From: Mycolicibacterium vinylchloridicum
GTDB taxonomy: Bacteria; Actinomycetota; Actinomycetes; Mycobacteriales; Mycobacteriaceae
Direction of reading: 5' to 3'
Assembly (NCBI RefSeq): GCF_013404075.1
Contig: NZ_JACBJQ010000007.1
Coordinates: 1-64,000, forward strand
Length of the DNA stretch: 64,000 nucleotides
In this document: positions 16,673 to 25,704 of the stretch, in pieces
How the letters are laid out: every line of letters starts with the position of its first letter
How positions within the stretch are numbered: the stretch's first letter is position 1
Program-made: the position numbers and the translations under genes
The notes under the pieces: model-generated
Told to the model about the DNA's origin: nothing
The model's input: only the letters and a program-made list of their open reading frames with translations
The model's database searches: none

Positions 16673-17151
16673 GATCCGCGGGACACCGTGATGTGCGGCG
16701 GCGAGTACTTCGGAGACTGCACCGTCGTCGGGGTGTTGATCCGACGCGTGGTCGTCGGCCTCGGGGCGGCCTTGGTCGGCGCGGCCGGCGCCGGCGGCTT
16801 GCGCGCCACCGGTGGCGTGTCCCCTTGGGCACTCTGCGCCGGAACGGAGTTCGTCACCCGCGGCGCCGACGTGACCGGGGGCGGTTCCGGCACCGGCGGC
16901 GGTGGCGGCGGTTCGATGGGCGTCGGGATCGCAACCGGGACCTCGACGACCGATGTTGGCACCGCACCGGTATCGGCGGCCGTCTGGACCGCGACGTCGC
17001 TCGATGGTTCGGCTTCAGGTTTCAGAGTGTCCGCGTAGGCCAGAGTCGAGGCAACCGCAACGCCGGCGACGCCGATGCCGCCCAATGCCCATGACGCGAC
17101 CGCGGCGCGGCGCAGTACAGAACTGGGTGAGTCCATCAAACGAATGCTCAC
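16669..17151 (-). CDS. proline-rich single-pass membrane protein
   Basis: 160 residues from GTG 17151 (ATG 17136 is an alternative). A membrane anchor (about 16-40) is followed by an extracytoplasmic Pro/Ala/Thr-rich tether with eight consecutive prolines interrupted once, and a short tail (TTVQSPKYSPPHITVSRGS). It stands where similar operons carry an FMN_bind protein. Its last residues look faintly like the first strand of that domain, but the domain itself is absent. It overlaps apbE by four bases. It may tether or be a relic of the flavinylated subunit; function unknown. Confidence 0.7.
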   Translation of the reverse strand: MSIRLMDSPSSVLRRAAVASWALGGIGVAGVAVASTLAYADTLKPEAEPSSDVAVQTAADTGAVPTSVVEVPVAIPTPIEPPPPPPVPEPPPVTSAPRVTNSVPAQSAQGDTPPVARKPPAPAAPTKAAPRPTTTRRINTPTTVQSPKYSPPHITVSRGS

Positions 17152-17185
17152 ACCCGAATTTTTGAATCCTCGAAGAATTCGCTGG

Positions 17186-18397
17186 CTAGCCGATGTGGTC
17201 AGCGGCGGGGAGACTCAGGGTGAAGGTGGCGCCTTGCCCGGGTGTCGATTCGACCGTGACGTCTCCGCCGTGGGCGTGAGCGATCTCGCGCACCAATGCC
17301 AGCCCGATGCCGTAGGACTGCCGGCCGGTCCGGGTGGTGTGCTCGGCGCCATGCGCGAATCGGGTGAACAACGTCGACATGGCATCGACGTCGATACCGA
17401 CGCCGTCGTCGGCGACCTCGGCAACGATCGTCGAGCCCTGCCGGCTCAGGCGTATTTCGACTGTGCCGCCGGAATGTTCGTGGCTGAGGGCATTGTCGAC
17501 CAACGCGGTGAGCGCACGGCGCAGTGCAGCTCCGGATCCGATGACATCGAATTGCCCCGTATTTCCCGGATTTTCGAAGTGAAGGCGCACACCCAATGCG
17601 TCGGCGTAGGGCGCCAGACTGTGGTGCACGCCGGCTGCCACCGATGTCAGGTCCACCCGGTCTCGTGGTGACTCGCCGGCGGTCATGGTCGCCGAAGCCA
17701 GGAGGTCATCGACGATATCGCTCAATGCCCTGGTGTCGGCCACCAGCGCACCGGCGTCCGCACGGATCGCATCGGCGTCCGCAGTGCCGGCCCGCTGAGC
17801 CAGCATCTGCGCTCGGGTGTGCAACACCGTCAGAGGGGCTCTCAGCTCGTGCGATGCGTCGGCGACGAACCGCCGCTGTAACGCCAGCGCCTGAGCCAGC
17901 GGACGTACCGATCGGCGGGTGAAGAGGACCACCACCGCGATCGACGCCAGGATGCCGGCCAGCTCGGCGAGTGCCACCGACATCAGCAGCCGGTTACGGC
18001 CCGCGTGGTAGGGCGCCAAGTCCATCATCGCCACCACGCGTCCCTCAGGCCGGTCCACGACCAGCGTTCGGTAATGCCGCTCCTCGGTCCGAAGGTCACC
18101 GAATCCCGGGGAGCCCGACAGCAGCGGGACGCCGGGCTGGCCCCCATCACTGGTTGACACCACACCGTTGTCGTCGCGCAGCGCCAGTTCCATGTCCGGG
18201 GGCGGGTCGTTGGCATCGTCGGCCGACATGGCCAGGGTCTGCAATTCGGCGTCGATCTGTCGGTTCTGCGCACGCACGTACACCGTGAAAACCACTCCAC
18301 CGACCACCAGCAGAACCACGGCCAGGGCAACGGAGGCCTGGATCGCCGCGATGCGGCCCGCCCGCTTCACCACGGCGAGGTCACCCGCGGGGGTCAT
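17186..18397 (-). CDS. sensor histidine kinase (OmpR/EnvZ-type partner)
   Basis: 403 residues with two membrane helices (about 18-40 and 137-160) flanking an extracytoplasmic sensor loop. HisKA follows with ASHELRAPLTVL (H183), then HATPase with an N-box ALVDNALSHEHSG, DDGVGID (G1) and SYGIGLALV (G2). There is almost no HAMP linker. The start ATG overlaps the response regulator stop (ATGA). It ends 34 bp before the proline-rich protein that begins the redox operon, so this system probably controls that operon. Signal unknown. Confidence 0.92.
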   Translation of the reverse strand: MTPAGDLAVVKRAGRIAAIQASVALAVVLLVVGGVVFTVYVRAQNRQIDAELQTLAMSADDANDPPPDMELALRDDNGVVSTSDGGQPGVPLLSGSPGFGDLRTEERHYRTLVVDRPEGRVVAMMDLAPYHAGRNRLLMSVALAELAGILASIAVVVLFTRRSVRPLAQALALQRRFVADASHELRAPLTVLHTRAQMLAQRAGTADADAIRADAGALVADTRALSDIVDDLLASATMTAGESPRDRVDLTSVAAGVHHSLAPYADALGVRLHFENPGNTGQFDVIGSGAALRRALTALVDNALSHEHSGGTVEIRLSRQGSTIVAEVADDGVGIDVDAMSTLFTRFAHGAEHTTRTGRQSYGIGLALVREIAHAHGGDVTVESTPGQGATFTLSLPAADHIG

Positions 18398-19074
18398 TCG
18401 AGCCCAAAGCGGTAACCGGCACCGTGCACCGTGCGGATGACCTGCTTACCGAGCTTCCGCCGCAGGTAGTGGACGTAGAGATCGACCGCCCCGCCGGACT
18501 CGGCACCTTCGAACACCGCATCGAGTAACTGCGCGCGACTGAACACCCGTTTGGGTGCGGCCATCAGCGTCGCCAGCAGCGAGGCTTCCCGCTCCGACAA
18601 CTCGACCTCGACGCCGTCGGCCGCCGCCCCGGCCACCCGCCGAGTCACCCGGTCCAGCCGCAAGCGGCCGGCCGTGATCACGGTGGCGGAGGTGTCGATC
18701 CGCCTCAACAGGGCGCGCACCCGCGCGAGCAGCTCGGGGACCTCGAAAGGTTTGACCAGGTAGTCCTGCGCGCCCGCATCGAGGCCTTCGACGCGGTCAT
18801 CCACCGCTCCCCGGGCGGTCAAGATCAGAGCGGGCGTCGCGATCCCTTTCGACCTCAGCAGCGCTATCAGGTCCGAGCCGTCCATCACCGGCAACCCGCG
18901 GTCCACGATGAGCGCGTCGTAGCCGCCCGTCAGGCCGCGGTGTAGGCCTTGCTGTCCGTCGAAAGCGGTGTCGACCCGATACCCCTCGTCGACGAGGAGC
19001 TCGGCCAACATCGCGCTGAGCTCGCGGTCATCCTCGATGACCAGGAGCGCAGGGGCGACGTTCGGTGAAGGCAC
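18394..19074 (-). CDS. OmpR-family response regulator
   Basis: 226 residues. The receiver domain (about 8-122) has acidic pocket E14/D15/D16, phospho-acceptor D58 (LIVDRGLPVMDG) and YLVKPFE lysine. The winged-helix DNA-binding domain (about 132-225) ends RTVHGAGYRFGLE. GTG 19074 is the start. It is the first gene of a minus-strand run: regulator, kinase, then the redox genes, all overlapping or closely spaced. It probably controls this locus. Confidence 0.93.
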   Translation of the reverse strand: MPSPNVAPALLVIEDDRELSAMLAELLVDEGYRVDTAFDGQQGLHRGLTGGYDALIVDRGLPVMDGSDLIALLRSKGIATPALILTARGAVDDRVEGLDAGAQDYLVKPFEVPELLARVRALLRRIDTSATVITAGRLRLDRVTRRVAGAAADGVEVELSEREASLLATLMAAPKRVFSRAQLLDAVFEGAESGGAVDLYVHYLRRKLGKQVIRTVHGAGYRFGLE

Positions 19075-19285
19075 TCAGCGAGAGTGCCACGCAGCGCGAG
19101 ACATCGCCGCCGAACCCGGCTTCTTTGAGCGCTCATAGCCAGAGAATGTTGTGTGACCGCGGCATCGATTCTGGTCGGTGACAGGCGGCGACTTCGTACC
19201 ACAAACCCGATGACGTTGGACCCTGATGCTCGCGAAGCGACCGGCAATAGCGTCGAACCCACGCCATGCTCCGGGAGGTCCGACG

Positions 19286-19768
19286 GTGTTGACAATCCGA
19301 TCCGAAGTCACCGTTCCCGGTTTGACCGGAGCGGAGGTCACCGACTTTCTGTCCGAGTGCACCGACGCGGGCTATCAGAAATGGTGGCCAGGAGTACACC
19401 TGCATCTGCGCCCCGTCGCCGTGGGGAACGTCGACCATGTCGGCGATGCGGTCTTCATGGACGAGTTCATCGGCAAGCGTCGCCTTCGGATGACGGCGGT
19501 GGTCGTCGAGGCCGAGCCGGGCCGAAAGATCGTCTGGCAACTGAAGAAGGGCATCTGCCTGCCGGCTTGGTTGACCATAGAGGTCACCGATCGCGCCGGT
19601 TGTGTCCACGTTCGTCATACGATTACGGCCGGGTGGACAGGACCGGGCCGTATCCTCGATCCGCTTCTGAAGATGTACTTTTCGCCGCGATTCGCCGCGG
19701 CAATGGATCGGCATGTCCATACCGAATTCCCGTTGATACGTGAGCGGCTGCACCCCACCGCTCAGTGA
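19286..19768 (+). CDS. SRPBCC-like protein
   Basis: 160 residues from GTG 19286, which has GGGAGG 7 nt upstream. The pattern is START/Bet v1-like: an initial SEVTVPGLTGAEVTDFLSE, long beta strands (LHLRPVAVGNVDHVGDAVFMDEFIGKRRLR as separate strands) and a final helix (AAAMDRHVHTEFPLIRERL) with two or three histidines. It is first of three plus-strand genes ending at 21355. It could bind a lipid or polyketide; ligand unknown. Confidence 0.75.
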   Translation: MLTIRSEVTVPGLTGAEVTDFLSECTDAGYQKWWPGVHLHLRPVAVGNVDHVGDAVFMDEFIGKRRLRMTAVVVEAEPGRKIVWQLKKGICLPAWLTIEVTDRAGCVHVRHTITAGWTGPGRILDPLLKMYFSPRFAAAMDRHVHTEFPLIRERLHPTAQ

Positions 19769-19793
19769 TACCGCTCGAGGAGAGGAATTCATC

Positions 19794-20081
19794 ATGAACC
19801 GCGAAGTGTGCAAATTCTTGTCGGGACCGTTCGCCGCCCTGGCCTACGCCCACGCCGCATATGCGGTGGCGACATCCCGAGGAATCATCAGCGAGCCGGT
19901 CTTTCTTGGACGACGCTGGGGGGTGGGCTTCATGTGGTCGGAGGCGGCGATATACACCGCGGTCGCCGCGGCGCTGGGGTACGCGGGGTGGGGCACCGAC
20001 GACCGAGGCCAACCCCGAAGTCGCCCCGACGATGAACCCACGGTCATCACGCACGGAACGCGACCAGTGTCTGCGCGGTGA
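19794..20081 (+). CDS. small membrane protein
   Basis: 95 residues from ATG 19794 behind a strong GAGGAGAGGAA. Two hydrophobic stretches (about 8-27 GPFAALAYAHAAYAVA; about 48-66 MWSEAAIYTAVAAALGYAGW) could span the membrane, and the tail is polar and charged. Its last codons overlap the GTG start of the MgtC/DUF4010 gene, so the two are probably translationally coupled. Homology not recognised. Confidence 0.65.
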   Translation: MNREVCKFLSGPFAALAYAHAAYAVATSRGIISEPVFLGRRWGVGFMWSEAAIYTAVAAALGYAGWGTDDRGQPRSRPDDEPTVITHGTRPVSAR

Positions 20082-21355
20082 CGTTCGATACGGGGAGCCT
20101 GGCTTTGGACCTGTCGCAGATCGAGCCGTTCCTGGTGTCGTTGGCCATCGGATTGTTGCTCGGCTTCGAGCGTGAACGTAGCCACCTCCGCAAGCTGCCG
20201 GCCGGTTCACGATCGTTTGCGCTGCTGTCGCTCGCCGGCGCTGCCGCGGCGAGCTTCAACCAATGGTGTGTCGGAGCCGGAATGATCGGCGTCGCAGCCC
20301 TTTTGGCGTTGGCCTACGTTCGCACCAGCCAGGAAGACCCGGGAACCACCACCGAAATAGCGGCTCTTGTCGCCTATCTACTCGGTGCGCTCGCCTACAG
20401 CCGGTCCGCGCTTGCCGTAGCACTCGCCGTGATCGTGACGCTGCTGCTGGTCTCGAAGACCAAGATCCACCACTTCGCCCGCGAGATCGTCAGCGAGATC
20501 GAACTCGAGGACGCGATCAAGTTCTTCGTGGTCGCATTCGTGATCCTGCCGCTGCTGCCCGACCGACAGATCGGGCCGTACGGTGTCTTGAATCCGGCCA
20601 AAGTATGGCTGCTGGTCGTGCTGCTCACCGGCATCGGCTGGGTCGGCTACATCGGCGTTCGCGCGCTGGGGCCCCAGCGTGGACTGCTCGTGACCGGTTT
20701 GGCCGGTGGGTTCGTCTCGGCAAGCGCGACGACGGCGTCGATGGGGCGCGCCAGTCGCACCGCGGCCGGTATGCGCGCCCCATTGGCGGGCGCACTGCTG
20801 GCAAGCGGCGCCACCTTTGTGCAATTGCTGCTGGTGATCGGCTTGGTGGATGCCGAGGTACTGCGCAGGTTGTGGCTGCCTGTCGCCGCGGCGGCCATCA
20901 TTCTCGTCGGTGTCGCACTAGCGGTCTACCGAACCGCCGCCGACAGTCGCCGCCAGGCCGGCGAGCTCGACGGGGAGTCCAAGCCGGCCGCACGGCCGTT
21001 CGCGCTGAGGCCCGCTCTTGTTCTCGCCGCGGTACTGACTGTCGCGCTGTTCGTCGGGCGTTGGGGCGCTTCCGTATTGGGACCGCAAGGGGCGGTGCTT
21101 GCTGCCTTCGCCGCCGGGCTTGCCGACGCACACGCGGGCTCAGTCGCCGCGGCAAGCCTCGCCGCAAAAGGTGATATCACCGTCGACACCGCGCTGGTCG
21201 CGATCGCCGCGGCACTGGGATCCAATCTGCTCGTCAAGATCGTGCTGGCGTTCACCGCCGGCGGACGACGTTTCGGGCTCGGGTTCCTGGCCGGCATGAC
21301 CGGCCCGGCCATCGTCTTCGGCGCAGCGCTGACCGCTACCCTCATCGTCGGCTGA
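20078..21355 (+). CDS. MgtC/SapB-DUF4010 membrane protein
   Basis: 425 residues, mostly transmembrane. The N-terminal third matches MgtC/SapB (AIGLLLGFERERSH, with the RKLPAGSRSFALLSLAG turn). The rest matches DUF4010, with a GGFVSASATTASMGRAS motif and an AALGSNLLVKIVLAF helix near the end. About ten or eleven helices. The family is linked to Mg2+ or cation homeostasis in some bacteria, but the DUF4010 fusion is uncharacterised. GTG 20078 overlaps the small membrane protein gene by four bases (GTGA). Confidence 0.87.
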   Translation: MTFDTGSLALDLSQIEPFLVSLAIGLLLGFERERSHLRKLPAGSRSFALLSLAGAAAASFNQWCVGAGMIGVAALLALAYVRTSQEDPGTTTEIAALVAYLLGALAYSRSALAVALAVIVTLLLVSKTKIHHFAREIVSEIELEDAIKFFVVAFVILPLLPDRQIGPYGVLNPAKVWLLVVLLTGIGWVGYIGVRALGPQRGLLVTGLAGGFVSASATTASMGRASRTAAGMRAPLAGALLASGATFVQLLLVIGLVDAEVLRRLWLPVAAAAIILVGVALAVYRTAADSRRQAGELDGESKPAARPFALRPALVLAAVLTVALFVGRWGASVLGPQGAVLAAFAAGLADAHAGSVAAASLAAKGDITVDTALVAIAAALGSNLLVKIVLAFTAGGRRFGLGFLAGMTGPAIVFGAALTATLIVG

Positions 21356-21452
21356 TCGGGCACGTTCTTGGTTGCCCTGTCATTCATCGACTTACTCAGG
21401 CCCACAATATAATTCAGACAACGGCCAGATCGAAGGAATACCACCTGATCGC

Positions 21453-21884
21453 CTAGCCGATCGCAACGGCACCGGTATCGTCGGCTTGCGCGGCAGCCAT
21501 CATGGTGGTGTGGGCGTCACCGGCATCGGTGTGGGGAGGAACCACCAGCAGAGTGATTCGACCACCCGTCATTCCGAGGACTTCGATGGTGTTGATCAGC
21601 TGAAGCTGATAGCCGTCGAGTCGCACCGGCGCGCCACCCGTGACGAGCCTGCGCGATGTCTTGGCCCACGAATCCTTGCGATACAACACCCGGTCGATGC
21701 GACCAAGCCGAACCGAGAGCACCGCCAACAGATCTGGCAGCTCTACCAGGAGCTCATCGCTGCGCGGCCACCATGCCCCGTCGACGCTTCCACTTCGTGA
21801 TGCCTTGGGCCTCAATCGCAATCTCGGGGTAGCCGCCGGCAGGGTGGAGTTATGGCAATTCTTTCGTGTCTGGTGTGGCGTCAT
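21453..21884 (-). CDS. DUF5994 family protein
   Basis: 143 residues from ATG 21884 (GGAG about 8 nt upstream; the TTG at 21929 is less likely). The body reads RLRLRPKASRSGSVDGAWWPRSDELLVELPDLL..., typical of the DUF5994 family of short mycobacterial proteins: a GAWWPRS motif, an LGRIDRVLY strand and an LLVVPPHTDA strand, ending Ala/Met-rich (TMMAAAQADD). Convergent with the MgtC/DUF4010 gene. Soluble; function unknown. Confidence 0.75.
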   Translation of the reverse strand: MTPHQTRKNCHNSTLPAATPRLRLRPKASRSGSVDGAWWPRSDELLVELPDLLAVLSVRLGRIDRVLYRKDSWAKTSRRLVTGGAPVRLDGYQLQLINTIEVLGMTGGRITLLVVPPHTDAGDAHTTMMAAAQADDTGAVAIG

Positions 21885-22064
21885 GACGACGCTCCAATCT
21901 TGGCCGTGAGCCGGCCGCATATTTCTCAACTCAGCGATGACACGGCTTGATGGCCATATGCGAAGTATCGCCGGTAACCGCGATGCTACGCGCCCTGTGT
22001 ACCCGCCGATGGGTGGCGACGCGTGAACTCACCACGGCCACGCGGTCGCCGACTCGAACTCCGC

Positions 22065-23354
22065 TCAGCCGAACACGAAATAGCGCAGCCATACATACGG
22101 GACGGCAACACCGATCGTCAGCGCTGTGACGACCGCGCCCTTGCGGGTGAACTCCCAGAAACTGATCGGATAACCCTCCCTGGCCGCGATGCCGAGCATG
22201 ACGACATTGGCGCTGGCGCCGACCGCGGTCAGGTTGCCGCCGAAATCGGCGCCGACGGCCAGTGACCACCACAGTGCTTCGCCGTGAACCGGATTGGCCA
22301 CTGTCGCGGCGAGGTCGGCAACCACCGGGCTCATCGTCGCGACGTAGGGAATGTTGTCGATAACACCCGACAGCAGCGCCGACACCACCAAGATCGCCAT
22401 CGCCGCCAACAAGGGATTACCGCCGGTGGCCTCCCCGGCCATCCGGGCCACCACGGCGATCACCCCGGTCTTCACCAGCGCGCCGACCAGGATGAACAAG
22501 CCTGCGAAGAACAGCAGAGTCTCCCACTCCACACTGCCCAGGTAGTGCATCCGCTCGACCCCGGAGATGACGATCAGTACACCGGCGCCCAGCAGTGCCA
22601 CCACCGACGGCTCGATGTGGATCACGGAGTGGCCGATGAACGCGGCGAAGACCGCACCCAGGACCACCCCGCATTTGACGAGTAAGCGCACGTCCCGGAT
22701 GGCCTCGCGCTCGTTGAGCGACATCACCTCGGCAACCCGTTCCGGCTCGACGGAGAACGAGCCGCGGAACAACAGCGGCAGCGACACCAGGAACACCGTC
22801 AGCGCGATCACCACCAGCGGCGCGAGGTGCACGAGGAAGTCGTTGAACGACAAGCCCGCCCGGCTGGCGATGATGATGTTCGGCGGGTCGCCGATCAGGG
22901 TGGCCGTGCCGCCGATGTTGGAGGCGAACACCTCCGCGAGCAGGAACGGCACCGGATTGATGGCCAGCCGTTCGCAGACCAGAAGGGTCACCGGTGCGAT
23001 GAGCAGCACCGTGGTCACATTGTCCAGCAGGGCCGAGGCGCCGGCCGTGATCAGCGCCAGCAGGATCATCACCCGCAACGGAGAACCCTTGGCCCGCTTG
23101 GCCGCCCAGATCGCGGTGTACTCGAACACACCTGTCTGGCGCAGCACGCCGACGATCACCATCATGCCGAGCAGCAGAAAGATGACATCCCAGTCGATCC
23201 CGGTCTCGCGGGAGTAGAAGACGTCGTCGGAGCCGACGATGCCGACGGCCACCACCACAGCGGCACCCCCGAGGGCCGCCTTGACCTTGTTGATCTTCTC
23301 GGTCGCGATCAGCAGATAGGCCGCGACGAACACGGCGAGAGCGAGAGCGGCCAT
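22065..23354 (-). CDS. ArsB/NhaD-type permease (Rv2684-like)
   Basis: A 429-residue membrane protein of the ion-transporter (IT) superfamily. [17 protein letters not shown] and the second-half counterpart [17 protein letters not shown] are the paired re-entrant motifs of ArsB/NhaD/CitM proteins, and [11 protein letters not shown] is conserved. It may export arsenite or exchange Na+/H+; sequence alone does not decide. ATG 23354 has GAGGTAA upstream. It is last in a run with the CBS protein and the CPA1 antiporter. In M. tuberculosis the CBS/ArsA pair sits beside dxs1; here it is about 27 kb away. Confidence 0.9.
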   Translation of the reverse strand: MAALALAVFVAAYLLIATEKINKVKAALGGAAVVVAVGIVGSDDVFYSRETGIDWDVIFLLLGMMVIVGVLRQTGVFEYTAIWAAKRAKGSPLRVMILLALITAGASALLDNVTTVLLIAPVTLLVCERLAINPVPFLLAEVFASNIGGTATLIGDPPNIIIASRAGLSFNDFLVHLAPLVVIALTVFLVSLPLLFRGSFSVEPERVAEVMSLNEREAIRDVRLLVKCGVVLGAVFAAFIGHSVIHIEPSVVALLGAGVLIVISGVERMHYLGSVEWETLLFFAGLFILVGALVKTGVIAVVARMAGEATGGNPLLAAMAILVVSALLSGVIDNIPYVATMSPVVADLAATVANPVHGEALWWSLAVGADFGGNLTAVGASANVVMLGIAAREGYPISFWEFTRKGAVVTALTIGVAVPYVWLRYFVFG

Positions 23355-23377
23355 CGGTTACCTCGCGCTTCCCGACG

Positions 23378-23824
23378 TCAGTGAGCCTGCAACGCCACTT
23401 CCAGCAACCGCGATGCGGTGATGACGCCGACAAGCTGCTTGCCGGCCACCACCGCGACAAGCGGGGAATGATCGCGCGCCATGATCGCGGCGACCTCGAC
23501 GATCGTGTCGTCGCCGTGGACGGTCGGCATGTGCGGCGCCGACTTGGGCAGCACCTGCTCGACCGACTTGCCGCCCAGCTTGTCGGCGATCCGGTCGGCC
23601 GCCTGCTCGCCGAGCACACCGGCCAGCGACGGATCGTCCTGGATGTAGGCCGGCACCAGCAACCGCACCACCTGCGAGGCCGGAAGTATCGTCAGCGGCC
23701 TGCCCTGCGGATCGGTCACCACCAACCCGGGGAGCCGCTGCTCGGCCATCAACCGCACCGCGTCCAGCGCCGCCGAATCCGACGAGACGACGGGGAACTG
23801 CTCGGCAATCTGCTCTGCGCGCAC
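23378..23824 (-). CDS. CBS-pair protein (Rv2683-like)
   Basis: 148 residues with two CBS motifs (about 12-55 and 95-145), e.g. LDAVRLMAEQRLPGLVVTD and VAAIMARDHSPLVAVVAGKQLVGVITASRLL. CBS pairs bind adenosine ligands. GTG 23824 was chosen because the family starts RAEQIAEQ; a TTG two codons upstream is also open. It lies 23 bp before the permease gene and 30 bp after the antiporter, so it may gate or regulate one of these transporters. Confidence 0.82.
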   Translation of the reverse strand: MRAEQIAEQFPVVSSDSAALDAVRLMAEQRLPGLVVTDPQGRPLTILPASQVVRLLVPAYIQDDPSLAGVLGEQAADRIADKLGGKSVEQVLPKSAPHMPTVHGDDTIVEVAAIMARDHSPLVAVVAGKQLVGVITASRLLEVALQAH

Positions 23825-23854
23825 CCCCAAACCGTACGTCGCGCCGGGTGCCCA

Positions 23855-25087
23855 TCATGCATTCTCCGGCGATGCGCGTTTGGGTGCGCCTGGCTCGTCA
23901 GGCTCTGGGCGGCCGGCGGGCAGATTGTCGGGCGGCTCGACTCGTAGCATCCGGGCCACCGGGACATCGGTGGACGAATGCAGTGCAATGGACAACGCGA
24001 TGGTCACCGCGACGAGATCGAAGACCAGCTGGTTGTCGGGAATGCCCGACTGCAACACCAGCAAGCCATAGACCACTGACGCGAATCCCTTGGGCCCGAA
24101 CCACGCCGCCGTCAACCGCTCCCGCCGCGGCATCCCGCTGCGCAGCAACGACACCAACAGCGACACCGGTCTGACGACGACGATCGCGAGCACGGCCAGC
24201 AGCCAGCCTTGCCAGCCGAGGTGAGACAACCGTTCGGGGGTGATCAACGCGCCGAAGACCAGCAACGCGGCGAATTTGGTGAGCTCGGCCAGTAGGTCGC
24301 CGAAGGGCTCGAATCGTTCGGCCACGACCGGGTCGAGAGTCGCCAGGGTCGAGCCCGCCGCAAACGCGGCCAGGTAGGGGTTGGCATGAGTCAGGTGGCA
24401 ACCGGCGTAGACGACCACCGCGATCGCCACCGGGCCGAGCGGCTGCAATCGCGGCTCGGCGGTGAGGATCTTGCTGCGCCAGGCCAGCGCCACCAACGCC
24501 GCGACACCGAAACCGAGCACCAGCCCCAGCAGGAGCTCCTCGATGATCTGCGTCCAGTGCGAGCTCTCGTGTTTGGCCGTGGCAAGAAAGATCAGCACGA
24601 ACGGCAAGGCGAGGCCATCGTTGAGGCCCGATTCGACGTTGAGCAGCCGACGCAGCCGCAGCGGGATGTCCGAGCGGCCGACCAGCGCGGCGGCGAACAC
24701 CGGATCGGTCGGGGACAGAATCGCGCCGAGCAGAAACGAGGTGGGCCAGTCCAGCCCGGCCAGATAATGCGCCGGGACCGCGATGCCGACCATGGTCAGC
24801 GGCATGCCAAGGCCGAGGGCACGACCCGACAACTGCCAATTCTCGCGCAGCGCACGCATATTGGCGCGCTGACCGTCGGTGAACAACACAGTGAACAGCG
24901 CAATGTCCGCCAGTGCGGCCACCATGGCATGACCAGGCTCGAGGTCAACGAGGTCGAAACCACCCGGACCGATCAACGCCCCGGCCACCAGGAACATCAA
25001 CGCGGTGGACAGCACCGTCCTGGCCGCCACCCCGGACAGCGACACACTCAGCAGCAGCACCAGACCGAATGCCAGGACCAAGGCCAC
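23855..25087 (-). CDS. CPA1-type cation/proton antiporter
   Basis: 410 residues from GTG 25087, which has a GGAGAT site upstream; the open frame extends to 25231 but the added 48 residues are not membrane-like. About twelve helices. Conserved pieces include GALIGPGGFD, SPTDPVFAAALV, LNVESGLNDGLALPFVL and AWFGPKGFASVVYG, typical of NhaP/CPA1 transporters with the ND-like ion site. A short hydrophilic tail is Pro/Glu-rich. First gene of a three-gene minus-strand cation-transport operon. Confidence 0.87.
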   Translation of the reverse strand: MALVLAFGLVLLLSVSLSGVAARTVLSTALMFLVAGALIGPGGFDLVDLEPGHAMVAALADIALFTVLFTDGQRANMRALRENWQLSGRALGLGMPLTMVGIAVPAHYLAGLDWPTSFLLGAILSPTDPVFAAALVGRSDIPLRLRRLLNVESGLNDGLALPFVLIFLATAKHESSHWTQIIEELLLGLVLGFGVAALVALAWRSKILTAEPRLQPLGPVAIAVVVYAGCHLTHANPYLAAFAAGSTLATLDPVVAERFEPFGDLLAELTKFAALLVFGALITPERLSHLGWQGWLLAVLAIVVVRPVSLLVSLLRSGMPRRERLTAAWFGPKGFASVVYGLLVLQSGIPDNQLVFDLVAVTIALSIALHSSTDVPVARMLRVEPPDNLPAGRPEPDEPGAPKRASPENA

Positions 25088-25496
25088 GCCGGAATCTCCA
25101 CATTCATGCTCGAGTCGACGCCCGACGACGCGACTGCCGACCAGACTTCCCGGCGCACCTCGGTGTAAAGATGCCGTAAAGACGGGCATCAGGCAACCGA
25201 ACAGGTACCACGTCGACCCGGCGGCAAACAATTCGCCGGGGACAAGCCGGTTGGCGCTGCGCCATCGCCCCTACGGAGGCGAGGCGGGCACAAGTGTTGC
25301 CCTGGCCCCGGTGGCAGACGCCCCGATCGGGCGCATCGACGACACGCCGCGGGTGCCGTCGAACGGCGTCAGCGCCGACGTGACCAGCACCCCGTGGCGC
25401 CCTGGAATTCGCGCAGGAATCGACCGTCGGCAGCCAGTGCCCTGGGAAAGTATGTGACCCGTTCGGCCCCAACGCCTTTCGAAGCGAGCGCGTTGA
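25088..25496. other. region without a supported gene; possible frameshifted remnant
   Basis: About 400 bp between the antiporter start and two small genes, all on the minus strand. One frame reads LINALASKGVGAERV then YFPRALAADGRFLREFQ, and changes to VLVTSALTPFDGTRG at a GGGG run near 25390. This suggests a one-base frameshift in a decayed or fast-evolving gene. I do not recognise the family. Confidence 0.3.
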
Positions 25497-25694
25497 TCAA
25501 CCCCAGAGTCGCGGTTTCTTCCAAGCTTTCTCGTTGCCGGCCACGTCGGTCCACTGCCCTGCCTCGTAGCGGTGCGGCTTTCGCTCACCCCGCCGCACGA
25601 CGTCCAGCGAGCCGTCGTTGTGTTTGACATACGAGTCACCGAAGCGCATGTATTCGTCGCAATCGCCGTCCGGCAGCGTCACAGTCACACTCAT
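25497..25694 (-). CDS. small conserved protein (65 residues)
   Basis: 65 residues from ATG 25694 with GAGGT 7 nt upstream. Reads MSVTVTLPDGDCDEYMRFGD, then a beta-hairpin-like body (SYVKHNDGSLDVVRRGERKP) and a Trp-rich end. The look is of a small single-domain beta protein. It starts 10 nt after the stop of the 52-residue gene, so both are probably one transcript. Function unknown. Confidence 0.65.
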   Translation of the reverse strand: MSVTVTLPDGDCDEYMRFGDSYVKHNDGSLDVVRRGERKPHRYEAGQWTDVAGNEKAWKKPRLWG

Positions 25695-25704
25695 GATCGC
25701 AACC

